A stretch of DNA of 64,000 nt. Source: Chlorocebus sabaeus. Lineage: Eukaryota > Chordata > Mammalia > Primates > Cercopithecidae. Where the stretch lies: assembly GCF_047675955.1 (NCBI RefSeq), contig NC_132915.1:13573766-13637765 (forward strand), written 5' to 3'. Shown piece by piece: positions 11,712 to 22,054 of this stretch. Below the pieces are notes generated by a model. The model was not told where the DNA came from and searched no databases. It saw only the letters and a program-made list of their open reading frames with translations. How positions within the stretch are numbered: position 1 is the stretch's first letter; each line of letters opens with the position of its first letter. The translations under genes and the position numbers were made by a program.

Positions 11712-12850
11712 ATGAAGCCATCACTTTTCAACCAACAAACTAGCAAAGCTGTTTTGCAAGAGTTTGATGGGTTGAGTATCCTCATACATTGCCGGCAGGA
11801 GTGTAACGTACATAAGGCTTTAGGAAAATGATTTGATACCATGTGTCAAAACTTTAAATTTAAAAATCCAGGCTGGGTGCAGTGACTCACACCTGTAATC
11901 CCAGCACTTTGGGAGGCCAAGGTGGGTAGATCACCCGATGTAGGAGTTTGAGACCAGCCTGGCCAACACGGTGAAACCCCATCTCTACTAAAAATACAAA
12001 AAATTAGCCAGGCGTGGTAGTGGGTGCCTGTAATCTCAGCTACTCGGGAGGCTGAGGCAGCAGAATTGCTTGAACCCAGGAGGCAGAGGTTGCAGTGAGC
12101 TGAGATTGCACCTTTGTACCCCAGCCTGGGCAACAAGAATGAAACTCCCTCTCAAAAAAAATAAATAAATAAATAAATAATAAAAATAAAAATGCATTTA
12201 GAAATACAAATACAGTTAGAAAGTAAAACTATCCAGTAATTTCTTCTAGAATTATGAAACTCAATAAGAGGCAACTTTAGTGTGCCCATAAATCTCAGGA
12301 GCGCTTTTTTCTAGGCAGATTTTTGGGCCCTAACTGCAGAGATTCAGATACTGCAGGACGGGGTTGGGACCCTGATGTGCATTAATGCCTGGTTCTGGTA
12401 GAGGTGGCTAAGGCGTCACACCGTAACAAGAGCTGCTCTAAAGAAATCTCTTCCTAGGAAGCAATCAGGAATGTGCAGAAACATTGATATGCCAAGCTCT
12501 TTTCAGCTGTTCTTTATAGTGTTGAGAAATTGTAAACAACCTAAACTGACATGGATAAGGACACAGAATAGGAATTATTATACAGTCTTATAAGAGAGTA
12601 TTACACAGCCATTAAAAATGAGCTTAGGGGGATATTTAATAATGCAGGAAGATGCTAAATGAAAGAAATCAAGATGCAAAACTATGAATACACCAGATAT
12701 GTTATTTGAAAACAACTACATCAAACCACTAGTAGTGGCTATGATTGGGTAGTGGGATTCTGAGTAATATTATCTAGGTGCCACTTTTTATTTTTTGAGT
12801 TTGAAACAATGACAAGTACTGCTCTCACGATCCAAAAATAAATAAACTTT
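11712..12850 (+). mobile_element. Old L1 (L1M/HAL1-like) fragments, split by Alu
   Basis: Sense pieces of an old L1 ORF2/3' UTR: CATTGCCGGCAGGAGTGTAA and a block ending GTGTCAAAACTTTAAA before the Alu, then ATTACACAGCCATTAAAAA and GATATTTAATAATGCAGGAA after it. About 12290-12440 resembles MER5 (GGGCCCTAACTGCAGAGATT) and may be a separate insertion. Divergence is high, so boundaries are approximate. Confidence 0.65.
11871..12192 (+). mobile_element. Alu element (AluS), sense, with (AAAT)n tail
   Basis: Full-length sense Alu from GGCTGGGTGCAGTGACTCAC to CTCTCAAAAAAAATAAATAAA. The tail has become an (AAAT)n repeat of about 40 bp. It is inserted in an old L1. Confidence 0.95.
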
Positions 12851-13964
12851 TAAAAAATAAAGAAGTCATAAATCTCTTCTCTGCTTCTAGCCAGAAATAT
12901 ACCCAAATCATTCCATACATAGCTGCCCCATCTGCTCTTTTTTAGGCCCAATTAAGGAAATCTTCTAGAATTAGACAGTTGTCATTTATGTCAAGCCTAT
13001 GGTGTCCCTGTTGAAATGTAAATCTGCTTCCTTCATGGACTCAGAGACCAGTTGTTTTCTTACTTCCTGAAAGGGTTGTTCACAATGCTGCCCAAGCTGG
13101 TTTGTGTCTATTTATGTCCCGAAGGTCTCCTGGGAAGGAAATGTGTAAACTATCATTGACAAGGAAATGCTGCGGGAGAGGGCTAGTGATTGTTACCAAC
13201 TAAAAGAGATAAATTCTGGTTTCTGGGAAAGGATGACTGTGAGGGCCAAGGAAGGCATTTTCCAGATAAAGGCCTACTCAATAGACTTTGGAAGCAATTA
13301 ATCAATGAGTACCATTTGAAAACATTTGCCTAAAATTCCTCCACAAGCATGAATTGCAAGGCAATTCCCTAAAGCTTACAAAACAATTATAAAAGAATGC
13401 TTCTTAAGAAAAATAAAATTTAATGGCCAAGGCCTGATATCTCTTACAGGTAATATACAATAAAAGCTACTATTGTGGGCAGAGTATCTCTTTCATCTAT
13501 CATTTCTTCTTCCTTCCCACTGCTCAGGCCCTCATCACCCCACACTGCTCAGGTCCTAACTAGTCCTTTTCCTGCCAATCCTAGGTCCCTGATTTGGTTG
13601 TTGCGGTCTTTTGCTCAAAAGCTTTAACAGGAAGTTACTACACTTGGGAAAAAAACCCAGTGGACCTAAAAATAGATGTTCAAAGGCATGTGGGGAATCC
13701 AAAGAGCCTGCCCTATTTCTAGTAGCCAGCCTGTCCGTTTTTCATTCAACACCCATCTCAATACCACTAATAATCCAGTTTTACTTATCTGAGTGTGTCT
13801 GGTTTCAGTCCAGCACTCAGCACACAGGAGGTGTGCATATGTTTATCCAAGGAATAGAACTGACCGCCAGTTCCTTTGATGATGGTGAGTCCCCTTGTGT
13901 GATCCCCATTCCATGTTTTTCCAAATAGAAGGAACTTAATCTCTATTGGTCAGATTTGTCTGCC
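12851..13964. other. Unassigned intergenic sequence
   Basis: No recognisable gene or clear repeat. A 105-codon frame at 13611-13928 starts from a non-ATG codon and has no domain that I know. Around 13475-13600 there are short CT-rich direct repeats (CACTGCTCAGG occurs twice). Confidence 0.5.
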
Positions 13965-14290
13965 CTTTTATCCATTATTCATTTAATAGCAACAAATGTT
14001 TATTGAGCAAATCCTTGCTGTCAGGTATTAGAGATAGAGCAGTGAACAAAAGAGACACAGTTCCTATGTTCGCAGAAGTTACACTGTAGTCAGAGGTGAT
14101 GGGGCAATTAACCAAATAATTGCTTAATTGCTTTTAAATTATGCTTTTGGATACAGATAAGCACTATGAAGAAAATAAAAGTGGGCTCTCTGTGATACAG
14201 CCTAAGCAGCAAGGATAATCATAGCTGGTCAGGGCAGGTTTTTCTGAGGAAGTGACATTTGAACTAAGGCCTGAATGATGAGACCTAGGA
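13965..14290 (-). mobile_element. L2 LINE 3' end, antisense
   Basis: Contains the antisense L2 hallmarks: ATTCATTTAATAGCAACAAATGTTTATTGAGC, then AGATAGAGCAGTGAACAAAAGAGACA and CAGAAGTTACACTGTAGTCAG. L2 is an ancient mammalian LINE; this copy is clearly diverged. Confidence 0.8.
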
Positions 14291-14462
14291 AACACTCATT
14301 CATGTAGCTTCTCTATAGTTGCAACTTTTTAAATTGAGGAAAAATGTATATTGAGGAAAATGCACATATCTTAAATTGATAATTCAATGTGTTTTGCTAA
14401 GTGTACACACCCGTGCAATCCACCATCAAGATAAAAAAAATTTGCATTACCCTAGAAAGTTC

Positions 14463-14539
14463 TCTTTTTTCCATTTTTATTGAGGCTTGCTTAACAAATA
14501 AAAATTATATATATTTAAGCAGTACAATGTGCTGTTTTG
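14463..14539 (-). mobile_element. 77-bp truncated L1 3'-end insertion with target-site duplication
   Basis: The host L1 reads ATTACCCTAGAAAGTTC at 14446-14462 and again ATTACCCCAGAAAGTTC at 14540-14556. This 17-bp duplication has one mismatch. The 77 bp between them start with a T-rich run and read as an L1 3' end in antisense (AATAAAAATTATATATATTT). Confidence 0.85.
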
Positions 14540-14881
14540 ATTACCCCAGAAAGTTCCTGCATCTGTTGCCCAGTCATTCCCCGCCCTACCCTCAGAGGCA
14601 CCCACTGTTGTGATTTTTATCATTGTAGCTTAGTGTGGCCTCTGCTTTAACTTTATAAAGTGGAATCATGCAGGATGTGCCCTTTGTCCCTAGCTTCCTC
14701 CATCAATATAATGTGCTGGAGACCTATCCATGGTGTTATATATATCTTACTGCTCTTTTTGTTGCTAGGCCATATTCCATTGTATAACGAAACCACAATT
14801 CGTTAATCCATTCTCTTATTGACAGTTATGCAGGTTGTCTTCAGATTTTGGCAATGATTCATAAACCTACCATAAACATTC

Positions 14882-15181
14882 TTTTTTTTTTTTCTTTTGA
14901 GACAGAGTTTCACTCCTGTTGCTCAGGCTGCAGTGCAATAGTGTAGTCTCAGCACACTGCAACCTCTGCCTCCTGGGTTCAAGCAATTCTCCTACCTCAG
15001 CCTCCCATGTAGCTAGGATTACAGGTGCACACTACCATACTTGGCTAATTTTTGTATTTTTAGCAGAGACAGGGTTTCACCATGTTGGTCAAGCTGGTCT
15101 CAAACTCCTGACATCAGGTGATCCACCTGCCTCCGCCTCCCAAAGTGCTGGGATTACAGGCGTGAGCACCTAGCCAGGCCT
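14882..15181 (-). mobile_element. Alu element (AluS), antisense
   Basis: Antisense Alu from a poly(T) run through GAGACAGAGTTTCACTCCTG to CACCTAGCCAGGCC. Flanks CATAAACATTC (14871-14881) and CATAAATATTC (15184-15194) are the decayed target-site duplication in the surrounding L1. Confidence 0.95.
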
Positions 15182-16150
15182 GGCATAAATATTCTTATAC
15201 AAATTTCTTATATAGTCTTGCTATCGATGTATTATTTTATTTCTCTTGGATAAATATCTAGGAGTAGAGATGCTGGCTCATAGGTAAGTGTATGTATAAC
15301 CTTTTTTAACAGGCAGACAAAAGGTTTTCTAAAGTCGTTAATACCACACCCTGTTGCCACCTGCAAATTATGAGAATTCCAGTTGCTCCACATATTTGCC
15401 AACATTTGTGTTGTCTGACTAATTTTAGCTATTTTTAAAATGTGGTCGCTCACTGTGATTTTAATTTGCATTTCCTGATGACTGATAATGTTGAACACCT
15501 TTCATCTGCTTAGTGGCTATTCTTATTAGTTTGTTTATAGAGTGTCTGTTCATGTCTTTTGCCCATTTTTTATTACATGGTTTTTATTTTGTTATGGATT
15601 TGTAGAAATTTTTAATATACCTGGATAAATGTCCTTTCCCAGATGTCTCCACCCCCACATCTACCACCTGTGGCTTGTCTTTTATTTTCTTAACGGTACT
15701 TTTGATAAGCAGAATTTGTAAAATTTTCATGATGTCCAACACATCAATTTTTTTTATGTTTGGTGATTTTTGTGTCTTCTCCAAGAAATGTTTACCTACC
15801 CAAGTTTGAAAAGACTTTATTTTATTTCATGAAAACTTATAGTTGTAATTTTTCCACTTAGTCTCTGATCCATCTCGAACTAATTTTTGTATGTGGTATG
15901 AGATAGGGATTAATATTCATATTTTCATATATTTATCCTGTTGTTCCAATATCATTTGTGAGAAGATTATTCTTTCTCTACTGAATTACCTTGGCACCTT
16001 TGTAAAGCTCAATTAGCCACATACACATGGGTCTATTTCTGAACTCTATTCTGTTACATTGATTCATATGTGTATTCTTACACCAATATCACACTTAATT
16101 ACAAAATTAGAGAATACTTTGAAATCTGGAAATGTGAGACTTCTAAATTC

Positions 16151-16456
16151 TTTTTTTGTTTTTTTTTTTTTTTTTTTTTTGAGACAGGGTCTCATTTTGT
16201 CACCCATGCTGGAGTGCAGTAGTGTGATCTTGCCTCATTGAAGCCTCGGACACCTGGGCTCAAGCGATCCTCCCACCTCAGCCTCCTGAGTAGCTGGGAC
16301 TACAGGTCCACACCTGGCTAAGTTTTTTTTATTTTCTGTAGAGATGGGGTCTGACTATTTTGCCCAGGCTGGTTTCGAACTCCTGGGCTCAAGCCACCTG
16401 CCCACCTCAGCCTCCCAAAGTGTTGGGATTACAGGCGTGAGCCACTGCACTTGGAC
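16151..16456 (-). mobile_element. Alu element (AluJ), antisense
   Basis: Antisense Alu with AluJ features (GAGACAGGGTCTCATTTTGTC, GGGCTCAAGCGATCCTCCC, CTCCTGGGCTCAAGCC) after a run of about 20 T. It is inserted in an old L1. Confidence 0.95.
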
Positions 16457-16564
16457 AAGTCCTCTAACTCTTTTTTTTCTTTTCTAAGATTGTTTTGGAT
16501 ATTCTAAGTCCTTGAATTCTTACATAAATTTTAGAGCATCGCTTCTGCTGTACTGTATTGGTCA

Positions 16565-17067
16565 AAGCATTCATAGAGCAGCCCAGATTCAAGGGGTCAG
16601 GGAGGAAACGAATCTATCTCCTAACAGAGGGATGGTATGAATACAGAGAGGGAAGGAATTGATGGTAACTACTTTTCAGATATTCTGCCAGCTAGCCACA
16701 ATAATTTGCATCATGTCAAATGCAAATGCCAAATGTCAAATGCACTAACCCCCTTCAAAGATCTCCAAAATCTCATCTCATTATAGCATCAATTCAAAGT
16801 CCATGACCTCATCACCTGAGCCCCGATGAAGGAGGACTGCTCAGGTGCAGCTCCTGGGGTACAGTGTCTCTCTATCAGAACTCTGATCTACATGACAAGC
16901 TATCTGCTTCCTAACTCCCAACTTACAATGTCAGTGTAAGGATGAGATAACCACAACAGACACCAATGTTCAGAAAGAAGGGAAATAAGAGGCCCACAGC
17001 AGTCACTGGTCCATAGAAATTAGCCATATGAAATTAACTCTCTGTGCTCTCCTGCCATTTCCCACAT
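16565..17067. other. Unassigned repeat-like sequence
   Basis: Text such as AGCCCAGATTCAAGGGGTCAG and CATCAATTCAAAGTCCATGACC resembles a dispersed repeat that I cannot name. Local triplication of CAAATGC words occurs at 16718-16743. It ends abruptly at the inverted-repeat arm starting at 17068. Confidence 0.4.
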
Positions 17068-17261
17068 ACTCACATTCCTTCCATCCCCCAGCCCTGGGCA
17101 ACTATTAGCCTCCTTTCTGTTTCTTTAGATTTGCCTATTCTGGACATTTTACATAAACAGAATAATACAATACATGGTCTTTTGTGTCTGGCTTCTTAGT
17201 GTAATGTTGTCAAGGTTCATCCATGTTGTAGCATGTATCAGTACTTCATTCATTTTTATTG
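17068..17261 (-). repeat. Left arm of a 97% inverted repeat (old L1 3' UTR)
   Basis: The reverse complement of this 194-bp arm matches 18054-18243 with six substitutions and one 4-bp indel. The content is old L1M sequence (GCCAGACACAAAAGACC, AATGTCCAGAATAGGCAAA on the minus strand). Homology stops sharply on both sides although the right arm's L1 continues outward. Confidence 0.9.
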
Positions 17262-18053
17262 GCCCCAAATGCTCATGGCCAACCTAGAGCAGAGCTTTAC
17301 AATGAGTGTGCCAGAGTGGGAGCCACGACATGTCACAGGGTACTGCTGGCCACCTCTGACTTGGGGCACCTAGTCTAATGCTTCTCAAAGGGCAGCCCCA
17401 GGGAAGTGGGCCCTGAAGGGGGAAGCGCAGTAACAGAGACACGCAGACTCCTCGTCCCATTGTGATAGGATGTCAGAAACCAAAGAGATGCCCTCCCACC
17501 TGGCTCAGCAGCCCCTTACAGCACACCTCTGACCCCAGGAGCAGGGGCTGCAGTCGCTGGAGAAGGAGTGCAGGTCTGGGAGGCTCAGCTGAGGCTGCTG
17601 ACACATCTGTCAGATGTGGCCCCAGGCTTTGTCTTCACATTATCCTATACTTCTACCCACTTTCAGCTCCCATGCCCTCTTCTTTGTGGTGCCTGAGCAC
17701 TAACAGCTTCATCATAATCTTGAAAAATTTGCTGTGAGAAACTTCTATCAGACTTGAAATCCATTCACGCTACCGCAAGAGATTCCAGTATTACATTTGT
17801 CAGTGAAAGCAAAGACTGAGCTGTTAGATTCCTTAAATAAAATTTCAATTGTAAATTTTAGGAAGGTTTAAACATTAAACCATTAGATTTAAATACATTA
17901 AACCGTTTAAATCCCTGGTTTGTGCAAACAAAGTATGAATAGTGACTACTGATACCTTGAAAAGATTGCCATAAAAAAAAAAAATCTTCATCAGGATTTG
18001 CTCACAGGTATTTTAAGATCATAAATTAATATTACAGCTATGTTCTTATTCAG
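17262..18053. other. Spacer between inverted-repeat arms
   Basis: 792 bp of sequence without a repeat that I recognise. It includes a 91-codon frame with no known domain and an AT-rich part with TTTAAAC / GTTTAAA words near 17870-17915. No gene evidence. Confidence 0.5.
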
Positions 18054-18243
18054 CAATAAAAATGAAGTACTGATACATGCCACAACATGGATGAACCTTG
18101 ACAACATTACACTAAGAAGTCAGACACAAAAGACCATGTGTTGTATTATCCTGTTTATGTAAAATGTCCAGAATAGGCAAATCTAAAGAAACAGAAAGGA
18201 GGCTAGTAGTTGCCCAGGGCTGGGGGATGAAAGGAATGTGAGT
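18054..18243 (+). repeat. Right arm of a 97% inverted repeat (old L1 3' UTR)
   Basis: Sense L1M 3' UTR, 190 bp, the partner of 17068-17261. It lacks one GAAT unit that the left arm keeps near the outer end, so the left arm is not a simple copy of the present right arm. Confidence 0.9.
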
Positions 18244-18346
18244 GATTGCCAATATATATAATATTTCTTTCTGGGGTGATACAGTGTTCCAAAATTGACT
18301 GTGGTGATGGACACAGAACTGTGAATATACTAAAAACCATTAAATT

Positions 18347-18479
18347 CAGGAGACTGAGACAGGAGAATCACTTGAACCTGGGAAGCAGAATTTGCAGTGA
18401 GCCAAGATCACACCACTGCACTCCAACCTGGGCCACAGAGTGAGACTCTATCTGAAAAACAAACGAACAAACAAAAATC
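18347..18479 (+). mobile_element. 5'-truncated Alu (right arm only), sense
   Basis: Begins inside the right half at CAGGAGACTGAGACAGGAG and ends in a (CAAA)-rich tail. Flanks AAAAACCATTAAATT and AAAAATCCTTAAATGG are a decayed target-site duplication, so the truncation dates from insertion. Confidence 0.85.
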
Positions 18480-18514
18480 CTTAAATGGTATGCTTTAAAT
18501 AAGTGAGCTGTATG

Positions 18515-18965
18515 GTGTGGGTCTTCATTTTCCGTAGCTGCTGCAACAATTTACCGCAAACGTGATTGCTTAAAACAACAAAAATTGATTCTCTCACAGT
18601 TCTGGAGGCCAGAATTCCCAAGGCAGCCTCAAGGTGTTGGCAGGGCCCCTCCCACCTCTTCCACCTTCTGGTGGCTGCTGTCAATTCCGGGCTCATAGCT
18701 GTGTCATTCGAATCAGCCAGCATCTTCCATTCTCTCAGCTCCATCTTCACAAAGCCTTCAGTGTGTGTCACATCTCCCTCTTGAAGGACACAGGTGACTG
18801 CACTCAGGGCTTACTCTTGTAATACAGGATAATCTTCCCATCTCAAGATTCTTAACTTTATTATGCTGTAAAAACCCTATTTCCATATAAGGTAATAGTC
18901 ACAGGTTCCAGGGATTAGAATCGGATATCTTAGGGAGTGGAGGGATCATTTTTCAGCCTGCAACA
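18515..18965 (-). mobile_element. MLT1 MaLR LTR, antisense
   Basis: Antisense MLT1 landmarks: CTGCTGCAACAATTTACC, TTCTCTCACAGTTCTGGAGG, GGTGTTGGCAGGGCC, AGGATAATCTTCCCATCTC and CACAGGTTCCAGGGATTAG. A GTATG pentamer flanks both ends (18510-18514 and 18966-18970), matching the 5-bp target duplication of this ERVL-type group. Confidence 0.85.
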
Positions 18966-19000
18966 GTATGTGAATTACATCTCAATAAAGCTATTTTTAA

Positions 19001-19739
19001 AAATAAGCAGAGCATAATATAAAAATTACTATACATTTAAAAAGTTATATTCATATTACAGATTCAAGAAGACCTGAAAGTCATACCAATCGATCGAAAA
19101 CTTTGTTTTGATCTTGAATTGACCCAAACGGATCAACAGTAAAAAGACTTTTTTTTTTAAGCAAATGAAAAAAATTGAACATGAACTGGATGCTAGATAA
19201 TACTGAGAAATTATATTTAATTTATTGGAATTGAGAATGGTATTTTGCTTATTTTTAAGTCCTGTCTGTTACAGATTTACACTGAAGTGTTTTCAGATGA
19301 AATGAAGTGATTCCTGGGGTGTGCTTTTAAATATTCTAAGAAAAAAAAAAAGGAGGATGAGGTAGATGAAATCTGAAAGGCAAACGTGGATAGCAGTTTA
19401 GTCTGGGTCCTGGCTATGAGCAAGAGGCGAGCTGGTACGCCATTCTCTTTATTTGTATCTGTTTGAAATTTTTCCGTAATAAAAGTTACATTCGTGGAAA
19501 CAAGCTCAATTTTCTCATTTAAAATTTTGAGCAGATTTGGAAGTTTAAAACACATACAATTTCTTCTCTAATACTTCATACATATTTTCTTATAATTCTA
19601 TAACATTAAAAACTGTATTCAATTTTTAAATAAACCTCACAGAGACGCTCTGAAATCCCCTCCAGTTTTACCCCGAATGCTCTTGAAATCAGATGATTTT
19701 CTATGTGTCCTGACGGAAAAGGCTGGAAAGGCTTGCCCT
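19001..19739. other. Unassigned AT-rich sequence
   Basis: No gene or clear repeat. There are short homopolymer runs of A and T. It leads into the CpG-dense block. Confidence 0.55.
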
Positions 19740-20360
19740 AGAGAAACGGATTTTTTGCGAAGGGCAGATAAATACAGGCTTTCAAAATCTTCCGTTTCCG
19801 AAAAAGCGCAGGGCGCTCGCTCTCTCCCTCTTGAGCATCTTTTAAAGCGCTTTCAGAAAACGAAACGCTTGTGATTGAAGCCGCGCCCGCAGCTGCAGCG
19901 CGGGTTTCAAATGCCCCACTATTTTGAAAGAAGACCCGCACACACGCTCTTTGTGCTCTTTTTTGTTTGTTTCCCAAAGGAAAAGCTAAATCTACCCCAG
20001 TGTTTTCATACAGTGAAAATGAAAGGCTTGGGGGCTGCCATCGAGCGGACGGAAGAAGACATTTGGCAGAGAAGGCCCCTTCGGGGCTTTCGTTCCCCCA
20101 AACCCCAGTCAATTTGCACCGTGCCCGCCGGGACGCGGCCATCACAGGGGACTTGAGCAAGGACGCGAAGCCGTGCCGTCCTGGCGAGGCTGCTGTGCCT
20201 GGGGAGCCAGGTGTAGGGTGCAGCGTGCTGAGGGCGGACCGGCGTGGAGACGGCTGGTGTCTCCGGCTCCTTTACAGCCATAAAATCGACTGGAGCTGCA
20301 GCTGGGCTGGGGCTCACTCCCTCTCCAGACCCCCGATGCACCCCGCAACTGTGCCGCCCA
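19740..20360. promoter_or_regulatory. CpG-dense block, candidate CpG island / promoter
   Basis: I count about 42 CpG dinucleotides between 19740 and 20400, roughly one per 16 bp. This is far above the surrounding sequence, and no Alu is present to explain it. GC-rich stretches such as CCGCGCCCGCAGCTGCAGCG and GTGCCCGCCGGGACGCGGCC lie inside. Overlapping frames of 140, 152 and 147 codons occur on both strands, as expected from high GC with few stops, and show no known domain. No TATA box is obvious. A promoter for an unannotated noncoding RNA or distant first exon is plausible but unproven. Confidence 0.55.
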
Positions 20361-20565
20361 TTATTCCTCCCCTGGTGCTTAAGTATTTGCTCAGTCCTGA
20401 ATTTGGTTGTTGGTTGGCTGTTTGACTCCCAGGGTAAAAAAAGTTTCAAAGAGAACTAGAAAGGTATCCCTGGAAATTCGGCCTCTCAAGATCCCAAGCC
20501 TCGCTCTCCCATGGAGGCAACCAGCGCTACCAGGTTTTTGGCACCCTTCCAGATATTTCTATGCC

Positions 20566-20590
20566 TATACACATGTGTATACACGTGTAT
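20566..20590. other. Overlapping palindromes with E-box cores
   Basis: TATACACATGTGTATA (20566-20581) is a perfect 16-bp palindrome. It overlaps the 12-bp palindrome ATACACGTGTAT (20579-20590). They contain CACATGTG and CACGTG E-box cores. Palindromic TG/CA text can also arise from microsatellite-like drift. Confidence 0.6.
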
Positions 20591-20649
20591 TCAAGTAATC
20601 ACACACATTCTGCCCCCACTTCCAAATGCTTGCCCCCCACACACGCGGA

Positions 20650-20925
20650 ATGTTCTTAACATCTTATGTGTCTTACCTTGTATTTTCACCCTCAAGTTTG
20701 TATTTTGGAGATTATACCTTCTCAATATAGAGAGGGATGCCTTGCATTGGGTTTTGATTATTCGATGCTTTTTTAAGGCTATGAATTTCCCAGTATGGAT
20801 GTATCATAATTTATGTAAGCAATTCCATATTGATGTGTATTTGGGTTGTTTCCAGAGTCGTGCTATTCCAAGCAAAGCTGCAGTAGATTTTGCAAACCCT
20901 CCAAGCTTTTATGCAAGACTACTCT
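20650..20925 (-). mobile_element. Old L1 3' region, antisense
   Basis: The plus strand reads GTATGGATGTATCATAATTTATG, GATGTGTATTTGGGTTGTTTCCAG and CAAAGCTGCAGTAGATTTTG in order, the antisense arrangement of an old L1 ORF2 end. It is highly diverged and its left limit is uncertain. Confidence 0.65.
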
Positions 20926-22054
20926 AGTTTCCTTTAAAAGAAAGACATACACACCATGCTTACATAAAAAGAGAAGGCAGCAAAAATCCCCTTTCCAACA
21001 CACTTAGAATCTGACATTGTTTTAACAGAAGTAGCTGCTCCCCCACCGCCCCCTAAAAGACTCAAAACAATGCGGTAAGGATTCAGGCTAGAGAGCTGGC
21101 TCCCTTCTCATAATTCCTACTCCCATCTCAACAGATGGCTTTGTAGACAAACCACTGAGTCTCCAGGGTATAAGGATTTCTATCAAGGATATGTTTTCCT
21201 TTACCCTCTGACCCTGAGTCAGTTCATAGAAAACCCAGCTTTATTGTTTTTGCAGCCTTTCTTCCCTCAACAAACATCAAGACTCTGCCTCCATTCTAAG
21301 TCAGCATTTCTCCCAGAAAATTGCTCCAATGTACCTCACACCTGCCTGGCAATGCATGCAATCAAGACACTGCAAGCAAACACCTTTGGACAATAGAAAC
21401 CAAAGTGCCAGGGGACAAAAAAAACAGAAAGAGACCACTTGTAAGGGAAGTGAAAGTGTTGGGCCTTACATTGTCATGCTGTTTGTCCAAATCACCTTTT
21501 GCCAAAATTCGACCAAATCAAAAGGGGCCACAAGTTTCTGTCAGCAACAGCCAAAAGAAATTCATCCAGCAATCAGACTCCTCCAGCAGCAAGAAAGACG
21601 ATCTCATGTCACACACACACACACACACACACACACGATGTTTAATTCATTTGGGCAGATTTAGGAGAAAATGAGCTTAAATTAATAAAAAGTCAGGATG
21701 ATGGACTGCTTAAGGAATACAAAATGCAATCCTGTGAGCACTGAACTAGGGCAAGTGCACCATCCACAGAGCTGACCTTAAGAAAATCTGCTTTATATGA
21801 AAACTGGCGTGTCTGAAGTCTTTAAAAATAGTTTATCCTATAGAGCAGATTGAAATTTCCATATCAGGTTCTTCTTAATTTGAGTCATCAGACATCTTTC
21901 CTGCCCATTTTATATTAATTAATTCAGGTTCCAAATCTGAAAATGCATATGGTTCTATTTTAATGCTTCGATGCAGCAGAAACAAGAATACTTCAAACAC
22001 CCTGAAGACAGCCTTTTACTAGTTTGGGGGATGTTTGTGCATGAAAAGTAAGCA
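20926..22054. other. Unassigned sequence with a (CA)n tract
   Basis: Short overlapping frames at 21321-21674 run into the (CA)n tract and have no recognisable domain. No transposon that I can name. Confidence 0.5.
21609..21636 (+). repeat. (CA)n microsatellite
   Basis: About 14 uninterrupted CA units. Confidence 0.95.

Larger units (their letters stand above)
14315..16545 (-). mobile_element. Old L1 (L1M class), antisense, split by two Alus
   Basis: On the plus strand this shows an antisense L1M 3' UTR (GTGTACACACCCGTGCAATC, CCATATTCCATTGTATAACG) followed by antisense ORF2 (TAATTTGCATTTCCTGATGA, TGTCTTTTGCCCATTTTTTA). Alus at 14882-15181 and 16151-16456 and a 77-bp L1 piece at 14463-14539 are nested inside it. 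The total L1 length is about 1.5 kb, and no reading frame is intact. Confidence 0.85.
18030..19000 (+). mobile_element. Old L1M 3' end, sense, split by Alu fragment and MLT1
   Basis: L1 3' UTR in three pieces: 18030-18346 (GATACATGCCACAACATGG to GTGAATATACTAAAAACC), 18480-18514 (GGTATGCTTTAAATAAGTGA) and 18966-19000 (ATGTGAATTACATCTCAATA). The joined order is that of one L1 end. The intervening blocks are a truncated Alu and an MLT1 LTR. Confidence 0.85.

Noticed and set aside
19738..20449. Overlapping 140-152-codon frames on both strands
   Set aside because: They overlap in several frames within a GC-rich block where stops are rare. None has a known domain, so I report the CpG block rather than a gene.
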